Of a stretch of DNA of 64,000 bases, positions 30,201-41,400 are shown one piece after another. The DNA is taken from positions 1,674,001 through 1,738,000 of the forward strand of contig JARGXX010000075.1 in assembly GCA_030374765.1 (NCBI GenBank), read 5' to 3'. The notes beneath the pieces were generated by a model that did no database searches, was not told where the DNA came from, and was given only the letters and a program-made list of their open reading frames with translations. The position numbers and the translations under genes are program-made. The stretch's first letter is position 1, and every line of letters starts with the position of its first letter. The stretch comes from Agarophyton chilense. Taxonomy: Eukaryota > Rhodophyta > Florideophyceae > Gracilariales > Gracilariaceae.

Positions 30201-32124
30201 AAAGAACGCAATTGCTTCTGTGTCGACGGAGGTTGTACTTCGCGGAGAGCTGCTGTTTGTGCCTCTTGAATGGCATGCTGTCCTGGCTTGATCACATGTC
30301 CTAAGTACTGGACGGTGCCAGCGAACTATTCGCATTTCTTGAACTACAAGGTGATACCTGCGCTCTGTAGTGCTTTGAGGATCTCTTCGACATGCCTTAA
30401 ATGGCTTTCTGCATCCTGGGAAAAGATGATCACATCGTCCAAATAGACTAAACAAGTCTTCCACTTGTATCATGAGAGCAAGATGTTTAGAGTACGCTGG
30501 AAAGTAGCCGGTGTATTCGTTAAGCCAAAAGGCATCCTTTTGAAACGGTAGAGACCGGCGTGACACGCAAATGCGGTTTTATCTTGGTCTTCTTCCACTA
30601 CAGGCACCTGCCAATAGCCAGAGTTGGCGTCCAACGTGGTGAACACGTTCGCTTCTCCTAAGCTGTCAACAAATTCGTCCATTCGTGGCAACGGATATGT
30701 ATCTCGAACTGTAACTGCGTTCAGTTTTCGATAATCGATACAGAATCGTAAAGAACCATCAGGTTTTGGACCCAGCACCACTGGTGAGGCCCAAGCAGAT
30801 TGAGCTGCTTTGATTAATCCTTCTTCCAGCATTTTACTGACATTCTCTTCCTCGATTTGGCGAGTTCGCGGTCCCGCTCTGTAGGGTGGTTGGGAGATGG
30901 GTCGTGACCCTGGGACCAAATCAATGTGGTGTTCCGTAGCGGAGATCTCTCCTAGTTTTCCACTCCACATGGATGTATACTTCTTCAGCATAGACCTGAT
31001 CTTCGTTCTGTAGTGTTCCGACACATGTGCTAAGTCTAGGTCATCGACCAGGCTCTCTGGATCCTTTGCCGTTTGCAATTGATCTCCAGACGGAGTTTGC
31101 AGTTCTTCGTCTGTGTCACCGACATGGGTTAATCCCAATACATCTGCAGTAGAAATATGAGTAGGGACCACCACTGTGGGATGAGGCAAAGCTGTTACAA
31201 CAACCTGAATCTTCAGTATCTGATAATCGTTATCGGTGAAGTTACTCACTAGTATCCAAAAAGGGCTACCAGGATCAACCTGAACAATGCCGTTAGCGAC
31301 TAGCAATTCACGGGATTCGTACATCCGAGTATTCCGTTGAATTACCACGAGTCCGTGTCGTCCTGTTCTTACTTGAACCAAATTTTGGGTTTGCGCCTTC
31401 AACATGGCACTCCCCGCTCCTCGAATCCTCGGCGACACACGTCCTCGGGATTTACCGTATTCCATAGATGTTGGAAGTGGAGGTGCGTCGGGGCAACGAC
31501 GCATTGGCTTGCGAACAATTGGTACCATTGATCTATCATCTAGTTCCACTAGTTTTCTCCGCTGGCGAATGGCTTCGACAAACCTGTCGCAATAATCACA
31601 TCCCGGTACCACTGGTGTAGCTAACGTCTTACAGACAATGAAGTCGACTAGGACTACAAAGCGTCCAAAAACGCACCACGAGTCGAACAGTTCAGAGTAT
31701 CTTCACAGCATTTTTGTTGGCATCCCGGATGTCCGGTAAAGGACCGTATCGAATACGTTCTAAGTCAGCAGGAGCGAGCTCGGATTCCCGTATAAAGTTC
31801 GGACCAGTATCGTGTCCAGGATAGTCAATTGACGAGATAACAGATTCCTGTCAAAGCCGATGTCGGCATAGACCTTATAGTGTCTTTTAGACATTACCAT
31901 GAGGTAACTTTCCCGTTTTGACGGACAAGTATAACGTCTCCAAGGACGATGTAACTCACAGTCAAACTGTACTCGCTTTCCGTCCGGCGGATTGATTCCG
32001 TACGGCGGAAATTTTGGAGGCCTCAAGAGAATCTTGGGCTTCCAAGAGCGGGAGCAGGGAGGCGAGCTCTCCCTGGTCAGCACTACGAGATCGACTAGTG
32101 CCGACCCCCTAGCGGCTCCCTCAC
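27232..32124 (-). pseudogene. pol: Element C Pol remnant (protease to chromodomain)
   Basis: Homologous throughout to A's Pol. The protease active site is disrupted by a 1-bp loss right after LDT (about 31810). RT blocks FCIDYRKLNAV and FGLTNTPATFQ and the YLDD region are readable, but in-frame stops occur at 30472-30470 and twice around 30305-30345. From 30295 to 28265 a single 676-codon frame covers RT end, RNase H (VDTDSSEYQVGCALF) and the whole integrase, with SIDILGEL, LLSDNGKQF and NGHVERFN (D,D,E) intact. A frameshift near 27960 then leads to the chromodomain EYVMDRICEHG...YRVRWYGFPPEADTWEP, ending at 27232. Confidence 0.88.
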
Positions 32125-32134
32125 TTAGTTTTCC
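32125..32134 (-). promoter_or_regulatory. Element C gag-pol -1 frameshift heptamer
   Basis: G GAA AAC is followed directly by TAA. Pol is in the -1 frame relative to this gag end. Downstream folding is weaker than in A and D: only a GCCG/CGGC stem is seen. Confidence 0.55.
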
Positions 32135-34276
32135 GGTTGCACCGGCTTATTCGCCTCAAAGGCGCGTCTTCTTATCGGGGTTCCTGGTTGTAACACTTCA
32201 GCATTCGAAGCAACTGGCTTGTCGGTCCGGCGCATTGGTGTCTGAGAAAACCAACTTTGGCTTTCCAATACAAGCCCGCCGGTACGCGGCTCCTTTTCTC
32301 TTCTGAGAGTGCTTCATAATTCATCATGATACGACTCAGATCCTTTGCAGGAAGAGTGCATTCTGCACTCAAATGGTGTTTTCCATAACATGAATAACAT
32401 ATCAAACGGTCACGACGGTTGGTCAACATTGGTTGTGAACGGTATTCCGTGGGAGTAACCACCCATCCGGGTTTCCCGTTCTTAAAACCTCCTTGTGGAG
32501 GCACCTTGTAGGGACGGCACATAGGGCCACGGCCCTCCATAGCCATTAGGGCTTCCTCGTCCTGAGACTCCGAGTGTGGGAGATCCACTGTAGGTACAGA
32601 AGAGTCCGTACATTCCATTAAATGGACCGCCTCCTCATGCGAGTCACTCTCTTTGGGTGCAAAAGACGAATCTCGCGAGTCAACTGGAGATTCCAGATGT
32701 AGCAGTTTGCTGCGCTGATTAACTCTGGCGGAGATCTTCTCCTTACCCATTGAGGTTCCAAAAGCCACTGAACGACGAAGACTACCACGCGCTCTGGCCG
32801 CGTCTCATTCAGCCTTCGCAAACTGAACTAACTCCAAAAAGGAGACTCTTCCATGCTTCTCTCGATATCGAGCTACCAACGACTTGATGCTCGGGTCCAG
32901 CCCGTCGATGTACAAGGTAATCTTGTCCTCTGTCGAGTGGACGTTTCCACAGCGCACTGAAGCTTTGTTAAGCCTTGAGCTGTACTCAGCTTTGCCCTCC
33001 TCAGGCTTTTGGGTCACATCCCTTAGGTCCAGTATCGCCTGATGTATCGCGTTTGAAGTCGCGTAACTGCGCAGCAAATACTGCACCGCCTCTGTCCATG
33101 AGTTATCGCCGCCTTCATCGGCTGTCAATGATCCGCATACGGAACGATATTGCTCTAAAGCAAAACCCTTCAGGAAGTTTGGTAAAGACCCAAATTCCTG
33201 TGGTTCACTCATCTCTAGAGTGTCTCCGTCGGCAACAAATCTATTGAGAAACTCGATAACGAGAATGGGGGTCTTCCCATCAAATCTTAAATCATTATGG
33301 CCGATCTTCAATCGTTTGATGTGATCCTTCACCTTGGCGGTTTCGCGTCCTGAGCGCTTCTTGCTCTTCACCTTCAGACGGTAGTACCTGTAATTCAGGA
33401 CCTTCCGATAAAGCGGATTCTTGCACGGGAGCACCTTCAATCCTCTGTAAGGTGAGTCTATTTTTTTCATTAACCACGAAGACGTGTTCTTCTTCCGAGA
33501 TCGGGACCTTTGATGACCATCATCACTGTCGTCGTCATCTGACGTATCTGAATCATCAGAATCATCAGTACTGGAACTGAAACCCTCCGTACTTGACGAT
33601 TCATCACTCGAATAACGTGCAGACTTCCGCTTCTTACGTCGTGACTTCGACTTCTTCGAACGAGCTTCCTTCAAAAATGCTCCTTCCTCTCCAGCACAAC
33701 TGGTTTAGCAGCAGTCTGCGCATGAACTGCCGCCTGCCGGCGTTCTAAACGAGGGTTAACTCGAGTGAGGACTTCCTCTACATCCACGGTTAAGCCAGGT
33801 AGCGCATCGGGCGTATTCCCGTACCTCTCCAGTAGATGTTTCAAATCCTCACATAGTGTTCTCACTGATGCAGAGACCTGCTTCCCATCGTCTTGACGAA
33901 TGAGTGCTTGGTGAGCACTGCGTAATTGTTCGACATCAGCGATAACAGCAGCGATCTGCGATTCCAACGCAACCATGCGCACACGCGAAGCGCTTGACTT
34001 AGACTTGAGACGCCGCACTTCCCTGCGCAAATCATCCTCTTCTTGAGGTCCGACGACCTCAGGGTCAACTACGGCTTCTGTGGTGGGCGTGACTGCCGCT
34101 GCCACAGGGGCCGGTACATCCGAGAGATCTCGTTCATTATTCACCGAGCGTGAGCGCGACATCGCTTGAAGATACAGCCGCTCTCCGGCTTCAACAGATG
34201 AGGCGAGACTCGGTTTCGGGGGTGGTCCCGCAGGACGGGGGCGACCAGTACTCGAATGGCTTCGGGTCTTCGGCAT
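32125..34276 (-). pseudogene. gag: Element C Gag remnant
   Basis: It starts at ATG 34276 (MPKTRSHSS). A frame change occurs at a run of five T near 33675 (KEHF/AFLKEARS), with an in-frame TGA at 32807-32805 (GGA to TGA by comparison with A) and another indel near 32172. It ends at TAA 32127-32125. It contains a Ser/Asp-rich tract, the capsid-like core and a CCHC knuckle, CYSCYGKHHLSAEC. The final codons, GAA AAC TAA, hold the slippery heptamer GGAAAAC (32134-32128). Confidence 0.82.
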
Positions 34277-34473
34277 CTTAGACCAAACCTGAGTCCAGTT
34301 GCGAACCAAATGGTGTCTTCGACTTCTCGACCACGTGTTCAACCACGATGAATTCCGCAATTGCCAGAGGTGTTTCGATAAACAATAACTGTAGTAATTC
34401 CACTTCTTCCAAGTATCGATATCGATTCCAGGTTCCACGAACGAATTGTTCATTGCAGCTGACCACAGTGGTA

Positions 34474-34489
34474 ATAAGTCGGGAGACCA
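34474..34489 (-). promoter_or_regulatory. Element C primer-binding site
   Basis: The minus strand reads TGGTCTCCCGACTTAT two bases inside the 5' LTR. The first 15 bases are identical to A and B. Confidence 0.78.
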
Positions 34490-34491
34490 CT

Positions 34492-35157
34492 TGTAGTATC
34501 CGCTCTAACGGAGAGAGCAGACACCTGCGACAGCGTTTGGACTGCCGATGGGTCGCTTGCGGCGAAGGAAAAGGGGTGGTAGAGCTACAACACCAGCGAG
34601 CTGGAAGTAGGGTGTAAGGCCACTACTCACCAGCGAGGGTGAAAAGTGCAACTGTATAACGTTGATGGGACGTAGGTACGAGACGGTTCGTGACGTGGTT
34701 GGGGGCTGACTATCTATTATAGCTCGTCCGGATCTCCGGTTAAGGAATCCTAAGCGAGGAACAGAATAGTCATGATGCCCATGTTGTCTCCTTTACTTGG
34801 AGTCGGCGCTCACCTCTGGTACACTATATACTATGTGCCAGGGTGAGTGCCCAAATAAATATGTAAGTAATACCCAGTGGTCAGCCACTTCGGCAAACCA
34901 CTGTATGAGTACGGTCCCTAATGGACGTCTGGCTACAAAGGGTAGTAAAACCAGCCACGTGGATCGCCACTACATGCGCCGTTGCAAGCCACTCCACTCG
35001 TGATACCACGTATTCCAACAATGTATCCTGCCTCCTGGCATCCTACGCGGTGTGCCGTTTCATATCACAAGTCTGATGATATCACTCACTTATGAGTACC
35101 AACCGCGACTTCCCGAAAACCAACCCATCGGATTCCCCGACATAGTAGAATACTACA
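34492..35157 (-). repeat. Element C 5' LTR (666 bp)
   Basis: TGTAGTATCC...ACTACA on the plus strand, colinear with 25033-25748 apart from the ~50-bp gap. Confidence 0.9.
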
Positions 35158-35367
35158 CGTAAGAAGCCGAGAACGGTACCAATGGAGCCCATGGGTTCTT
35201 TTTGGATGAAATGATGTCAATACCGCGTTGCCTTTGGTCTGCTAAAATTCAAGAAGTGGGGTCAAACAAACAACTAGCTACGTGAAAGGTTAGTTAAACG
35301 GCAAACGGTGAGGACTTGCCTCAAGTTTTTCCTGTTTTTAATGCAGCCACAAAAATCTTCAACACAA
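35158..35367. other. Unassigned 210-bp segment between elements C and D
   Basis: It does not match the LTRs or internal parts of the six elements that I could compare by eye. It should be either the displaced remainder of B or genomic flank. Confidence 0.5.
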
Positions 35368-36252
35368 TGAAGGGCAATGCCCTTCAAGGGGTTTTTTCAC
35401 AGGACTTCGAAATTTCGCTCGCTTGAGGACTAGCTTGGTCTATGACAAGCTATACCGCTATTGCGTGCTGACGGCTGGTTAGGACCGGAAGTGCACACTT
35501 GTGGAACACGTGGACTGCACGGATGCCAACGCTCGAGTGCGAGACATGCCACACGTGGCCCGCATTCTACTTAATGGTTAGTATTACTTAGTAATTTTTA
35601 GTATTTATTTAGCTACGCTATCGCTATTTAGTGTCTATTTTTCGGGCGCGCGCCCACTGTGAGGGGCCGCGCGCCACACTACTTAGGAGGTTGAGCACTG
35701 CTCCCCAGTGAACACCCTCTTGGGAGACCGAGGAGAGAGTCTTGGCTCTGAACTTTTCGCCTTCGACGCGTCTTCACCGCATACTGCGTGAGCGCCCGTT
35801 GCACGTTAGTTCATCCACCCCTCTGTAGACCAGAATGCTACCACCACCGTGGGTTTATATTTAATCGCAGACACTTGTTGTAGTCTCGCCCCCGTATAGG
35901 GTTTCGCCCCCGTTTTCCTCTTGTTCTCCTTTTTGGCTCTCGTGAGTGGCCGCCTCACTCACCCCGCTCGCCCCCCTTATACCAGTGTTTCCTCGCTCCT
36001 TTTCCGACAATCGCCGTGATACCGCTCCATTTAGGATTGGTCACACCCCTGGCTGTGCCGTGCTCACCTAAACACTCTAGGTATATCCCGCCGGATTGGC
36101 CTCGGTCTTACACCCGACTCTGTCGTGCCTTTCCAGAGTGGCTCTGTTTCTGTGCTCCGCTGGGACGTGTATCCTCCGCCTGAGGCGTGTCTCTCAAGAG
36201 AGGAAGATCCAGAATATCTTCGTGGTGTCTCCGCTCCAAGAGTTGTCCTACA
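35368..36252 (+). repeat. Element D 5' LTR (885 bp)
   Basis: It starts TGAAGGGCAATGCCCTTCA, a perfect 9+1+9 inverted repeat at the very end of U3, and ends TTGTCCTACA. It is colinear with 45625-46512. Confidence 0.92.
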
Positions 36253-36255
36253 AAC

Positions 36256-36274
36256 TGGTCCCCTGACTTAGAAG
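36256..36274 (+). promoter_or_regulatory. Element D primer-binding site
   Basis: TGGTCCCCTGACTTAGAAG, two changes from the A/B site. Confidence 0.78.
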
Positions 36275-36417
36275 TTTGAGTCGGAAACACTCAGTCACGA
36301 TTAATCGGAAAGAGGACTCACAAATTGGGGTTGATCTCAGTTGCCCTCTTTGAGTAAGTTTCTTGGCCCCACTAGCCGATTGGGTTTGGATACTCACGTG
36401 TAACGGGTTCTGATCTC

Positions 36418-38458
36418 ATGTCGTCCAAAGATCGTCCGAGGACGCGGAGTCAAACCGGTGCACTGGAACCATCGCAACCATCCCGTATCCCGGTCCATTC
36501 AAGGTCTCATACTGGTGAATCGACTGGTGTGCCAGGTGGAAGGACCTCGAGACCTCCTGTCTCTGATTCGACAGCCCCAGCAAGTGGAGCAGGACCGGCA
36601 TCTGCCGCCGCCCAGATGCTCTCCCTTGCTAAGGATGTCACTCTCCATCCCAGCTTTGCAGCTGTGGAAGAGCACCTCCGCTCTATGCGGGAAGCTCAAG
36701 TCATCCTTGCAGAGGAGTTTGATTCCCTTCGCAAGAAGGTGGATGACACCGCTACGCAGGATTTTTCTGAGGACCTCCGTGTCCTCCGTGCGGATGTGAA
36801 CTCGATTCTAGAGTCCCGTGGTGGACCCTCGGCCTTTGTCAAGGACGTCGCGGACAAGTTCTCGCGCGTCCAAAGCCGTCTCGGGACGTTGGAACAAACC
36901 CTAATGTCGGGGGATGATTCGGCCGAGCCGGTTGTAGTATCCCACAAGGAAAGTAAAGAAGAAAACCGCCACGCTCGAAAGAAGCGAAGGAACCCGGATC
37001 CCGAACAGTCAGGCTCCTCATTCTTGGAGTCCGACTCTTCCGATTCATCGATGGAAGTAGCTCGCCGTGAGCGTTCCTCACGCTCTAAGCGGTCAACAGC
37101 CACCCATGGTGTGATCAGCGTCCGCACGAAGGGAAGCAAGAATACAGGTTTGAAGGAGCTGAAACCGACCAATTCGCTTTTCAAAAAGCTCTTATCATAC
37201 CAGTACTACCGTTTGGAGGACTCCTCTTTGGATCGTACACCCCGTGGTACGGGAAGAGTGAAAGACTGCATTAAGCGAATGCAGCTCTCACTACGAAACC
37301 AGTTGTTTTTTGGAGAAGACCCAATATTGGTGTTGGATTTCCTGTCACGCGTTGTCGCGGAAGCTGACATCTTTGGATTGAACGAGGGACAAGCCTACTT
37401 TGCCTTACCGTACTTCTTACGTGGGTTTGCAGAAGACCAGTATCACTCTGTCAGAGGTACATCACGCGCGTCCGAAGGAGGGGTAACCTGCTGGCCCGAA
37501 GCAGTTCAGTACCTCCTGAGGTCGTATGCTACTAACTCTGCCATTCAGCAGGCGATACGCGCCCTGCCGGACACTGGCCAAAGTCCAGGCGAGTCGGAAA
37601 CCGACTATTCGTCGCGCCTTAACAGGGCCTTCGACCGCTGAAGAGCGTTGTACCATGTTTGTCGATGGTTTGGACCCGGCGGTCCGGACTCTTGTTGCTC
37701 GACGTCGAGAAGATAGACCTAAAGCCACGTATTTGGAGCTAGTGCAGTTCGCTCGCGCAGAAGGTGAAGCCCTGCGCGCACGCACTACTGGATCCAGGCT
37801 TAGGTCCGCAAAAGCGTTTATGTTACAACCGGGTACCCCGTCAGCTTCGATGATCGACGAACAGGCCTCTCGAAGGGATTATGATAGCGTGCAGCTAGCC
37901 CATAGCGACGTTCATTCCATCCCGACAACGGAGTTACCCTCAACCTTGGACGAGTCACAATACGTGATTGAGGATGACACGCTACTCTATGCGGGTAATG
38001 GTCGCGTTCGTGCGCCACGCGTCCCCCACGAGAGTAGTGATGTCCGCTTTTCGCGTCCTGTTTGGAGAAACACCCGCCCCGCGGTGAAGTTCGCCGAGCC
38101 TCGCCACCCAACACCGGCTTCTGGTCTGATTTTTCATCTCTGCTACAAACCGGGCCATACTTCTCCACAATGTGTGTTGTCTCTTCAAGAATGGGCACAA
38201 GTCGTAGTCAATTACGAGGCCCTATCCCCGGATGACAAAGCAGTTGTTCCGATTGCATCGTATATCCGTGCTCGAACGGATGTTCCACGTCACGTGTCGC
38301 TTCCCCGAGCTCGGGTGGTACCTGCACCGGAATCCCGTGCCACCGACGTGGTCGGTCACCCCACCGCTTCTGCGGTATCTTCTGGACCTGATGCTCAGGC
38401 GTTGCCCGCTCAACGCCCTGAGCAGCCGCCTCTGGCGGAGCAGGCGCAGAAAAACTAA
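36418..38458 (+). pseudogene. gag: Element D Gag, one frameshift
   Basis: ATG 36418 (MSSKDRPRTRS) opens 407 codons to a TGA at 37639-37641. The second half continues in another frame to TAA 38456-38458. The break falls at LNRAFDR, where A and B read CGNVYP-type sequence. About 20 bp have been lost, shifting the frame. The N-terminus is Ser/Pro-rich with a coiled-coil-like stretch (about residues 75-165). The capsid core follows. The zinc knuckle is damaged (FHLCYKPGHTSPQC, first Cys replaced by Phe). It ends CAG AAA AAC TAA. Confidence 0.88.
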
Positions 38459-38482
38459 ATGTGGGAGTCTCCTTTCAAGGAG
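38449..38482 (+). promoter_or_regulatory. Element D gag-pol -1 frameshift signal (GAAAAAC plus hairpin)
   Basis: The heptamer GAAAAAC (38449-38455) directly precedes the gag TAA, and pol is open in the -1 frame. Thirteen bases after the heptamer comes the hairpin CTCCT-TTCA-AGGAG (38469-38482). Compared with A (CTCCC-CTTC-GGGAG), the innermost pair has changed from C:G to T:A with pairing kept. Confidence 0.72.
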
Positions 38483-41400
38483 GGGCGCCCTCAGAGTCGA
38501 GGTCGACGGCGCCCGAGGCGTCCAAGCCTCGCTCTCCGGTCAAAAAACTTTCAAGGAAAGAGGCCGTCAATGACGTGAACTCGGAACACTTTAGTATTCT
38601 CCGTCGTCCGTGGAAACGTGTTTCCCATAAATGGTTCCCGGATAGATTTCTGGTGATGGCCAAGAGAAACGACAAGGTCTATTCCGACCTTGGCCTTTCA
38701 CCCCAGTTTATGGTGCGACACCTTACCATCTCAGACACCGGTGCCGGTCCGAACTTTGTCGTGGAGGAATTTTTACAGCCTGCTTTGCAGTCTAGGATCC
38801 GCCACGACCACGTTCCGGAGGTCGCTGACGCGAACAACAAGTCGTTGGATACGGTGCGGTTCATAGAACTGGTAGTCCGCGTTGGCGCTCGCGTGGTGAA
38901 ACTCGACTTCGTCGTATGTCGGAAATTAGCCGCCCCAGTCATCTTGGGCGCGACTTTTGCGACCGCTTCGTCGAAGCGATCTTCCCCCGCCAACGGCGTG
39001 TCGAGATGGAGGATGGATCGTCCACTCCGATCTTTCGTCGTCCGCTTAGGCGTGCCACGAAGAAGCATGTCCCGCTACCGGCAGCACAGGAACCTGGACC
39101 GGATAACCGTGAATCTAATAAGCTCCGCGTCGCAGCGTCGTTGTGCGTCCCGCCTGAGTTCCAAATGATGGTGAAAGTAACCTCCCGTCAACACGGACTC
39201 CGGGTCTTGCAACAATTGTCGTCACTGTATGACAGGCACAGCCTCGTAATTGCAAATGGAATCGTCCATGTGGAGCCAAACCAACCGTTTCACGTGCTGA
39301 TCGCCAATCTAGGGTCTCTACCCCAGTATCCGGTGAAGAACCAAGTGATAGGGTCCGTCATGCCGCACCCCATCGCTATGGTGCAGACAAAGCTGACAGC
39401 AGCTGACGTTCTCGGACTCGTTCACTCTAAGGAGGAGGACAGCCCGGAACCCGTTTCATCACCGGTACCCGGGGTTCAAACTGTAACATCAGGGACGCAG
39501 CCCATTTCAACGAGTGGTGACCGCCCCGATCCAGTCCAAGAACTCGAAGACCTGGATCTCAGCCACGTCCCAGAGTCATACCGTCATCGATTGCGAGAAC
39601 TTTTAAAGGACTTCACCACTATGTGGGACGGCTCCCTCGGTGAGATTGCCACTACGAAACACCGGATTGACTTGCTACCGGACACCCGACCCATCTCTCA
39701 GCACCCATACCGTGCCGGACCCGCCGCACGCGCAGAGGAAAAGGCACAAGTTGATAAAATGCTTCGAGCAGGAGTCATTGAACCGGCTCAGTCGCCGTGG
39801 GCTTCTCCAGTAGTACTTGCTCCTAAGCAGGATGGTTCCTGGAGGTTTTGCGTCGACTACCGTCGGTTGAATGCCGTCACCGTCAAGGATGTATATCCAA
39901 TCCCAAGAATGGACGAGTACATTGACTCGCTTGTAATCGCCACCGTCTTTACAACCCTGGACGCCAATTGGGGATACTGGCAAGTTCCCGTAAGGAAGCA
40001 AGACCAGGATAAATCCGCTTTTGCGCGTCACTCCGGTCTCTACCGTTTCAAACGGATGCTTTTTGGTCTAAGCAACGCACCCGCTACTTTCCATCGAGCC
40101 ATCGACATCCTACTGGCCCGCTTCAAATGACGTACCTTGCCTGGTCTACCTGGATGACATAATCGTCTTCTCAGATAATCTGGAAAAACATCTCACTCAT
40201 GTGAGGGACATCATGACCACGCTTCGAGATGCGGGTGTCACTCTTAAGTTGAAGAAATGTGACTCCTTCACAGACACCGTGAAGCATCTCGGCCATGTTA
40301 TCCGTCCAGGACGTGTTACAATCGAGGAGACTCGTGTTAAGTCACTCAAAGAGGCTAAAGAACTGCGGACGCAAATCGAGCTTCGTTCCTTTCTGGGACT
40401 CGCAAACGTCTACCGACGATTCATCCCGCACTTTGCGGACAAGGCTGCACCGTTAAACGCGCTTTTGCGGAAATTCCAACCACCAAAACTGGACCCCTAA
40501 ACCCCCGTTCAAACGGAATCTTTCAACTCCCTTAAAGATTCTGTCGTCTCCGCCCCGATCCTCTCGTTGCCCAAGCCTGGAAGGCCCTTCACCGTAGATA
40601 CAAACGCCAGCGACTATCAAGTAGGTTGTGCACTGTTCCAAACTGAAACCAATGAGGAAAGACGCCCCGTAGGGTATTGGTCCTGATCGCTAAACGTCCA
40701 CGAGAAGAATTACTCCGTCTCGGAGAAGGAGTACCTTGCAGTAGTGTGGGCATTACCAACGTTGCGCCCTTATCTCATGGGTAATCATTTCACCGTTTTT
40801 ACGGACCACGCATCACTTCGATGGCTACTCTCCATCTCGGAGACTTCAGGCCGCTTGATGCGTTGGCGTCTCCGTCTAGCGGAATTTGACTTTGACGTGC
40901 AGTACCGAAAAGGATCGTGCAACACCCAAGCCGATGCTCTCTCCTGCCTGGTCACTACTGGCGAAACACTACCCGTCAAAGACGATGAAATACTCTGCTT
41001 TGCAGTGAGTAGCGACGACGCGACCATCGAGGACGAGGAACGAGACACGGACTCTTCAGATTCCAGTTCCGAATTGGACGACTTTCTTCTCTCGGAAGAT
41101 TCCGAGAAACCCTTACCAGGGAACTTCGTGCCTTTTACTCCAGAGGAGATGATACGGAAGCAATTCGCTGGCCCGTTCTGCGCGAAGGTCCGCGGTCAAC
41201 TCAATGGAGGCGTTACCCTCCCCTTTCAGGTGAATGACGCCGGATACCTTGTATGGACCGTCGGATCGCACCCACAAATCGTGGTACCACATAACCTCCA
41301 GTCGAGATTCTTGCGTTTGTCGCACTACTCCAAAATGAGTGGCCACGTCGGGGGACGGAAACTTTACCTCACCCTACGCCGTAACTTCTACTGTCCTGCC

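Larger units (their letters stand above)
25033..35157 (-). mobile_element. Element C: Ty3/gypsy chromodomain element with antisense ORF
   Basis: This minus-strand element of about 10.1 kb has a 5' LTR (35157-34492), primer-binding site (34489-34474), gag (from 34276), pol (to 27232), a spacer repeat, an antisense ORF on the plus strand (25773-26975), a polypurine tract and a 3' LTR (25748-25033). The LTRs start TGTAGTATCC and end ACTACA. Flanking pentamers (CCCTC left, CGTAA right) do not match, so no target duplication is visible. Its left end cuts the antisense ORF of B. Gag and pol each carry several lesions, but long stretches stay open. Confidence 0.92.

Noticed and set aside
25028..35162. 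Target-site duplication for element C
   Set aside because: CCCTC on the left and CGTAA on the right do not match, even allowing a small shift of the LTR ends.
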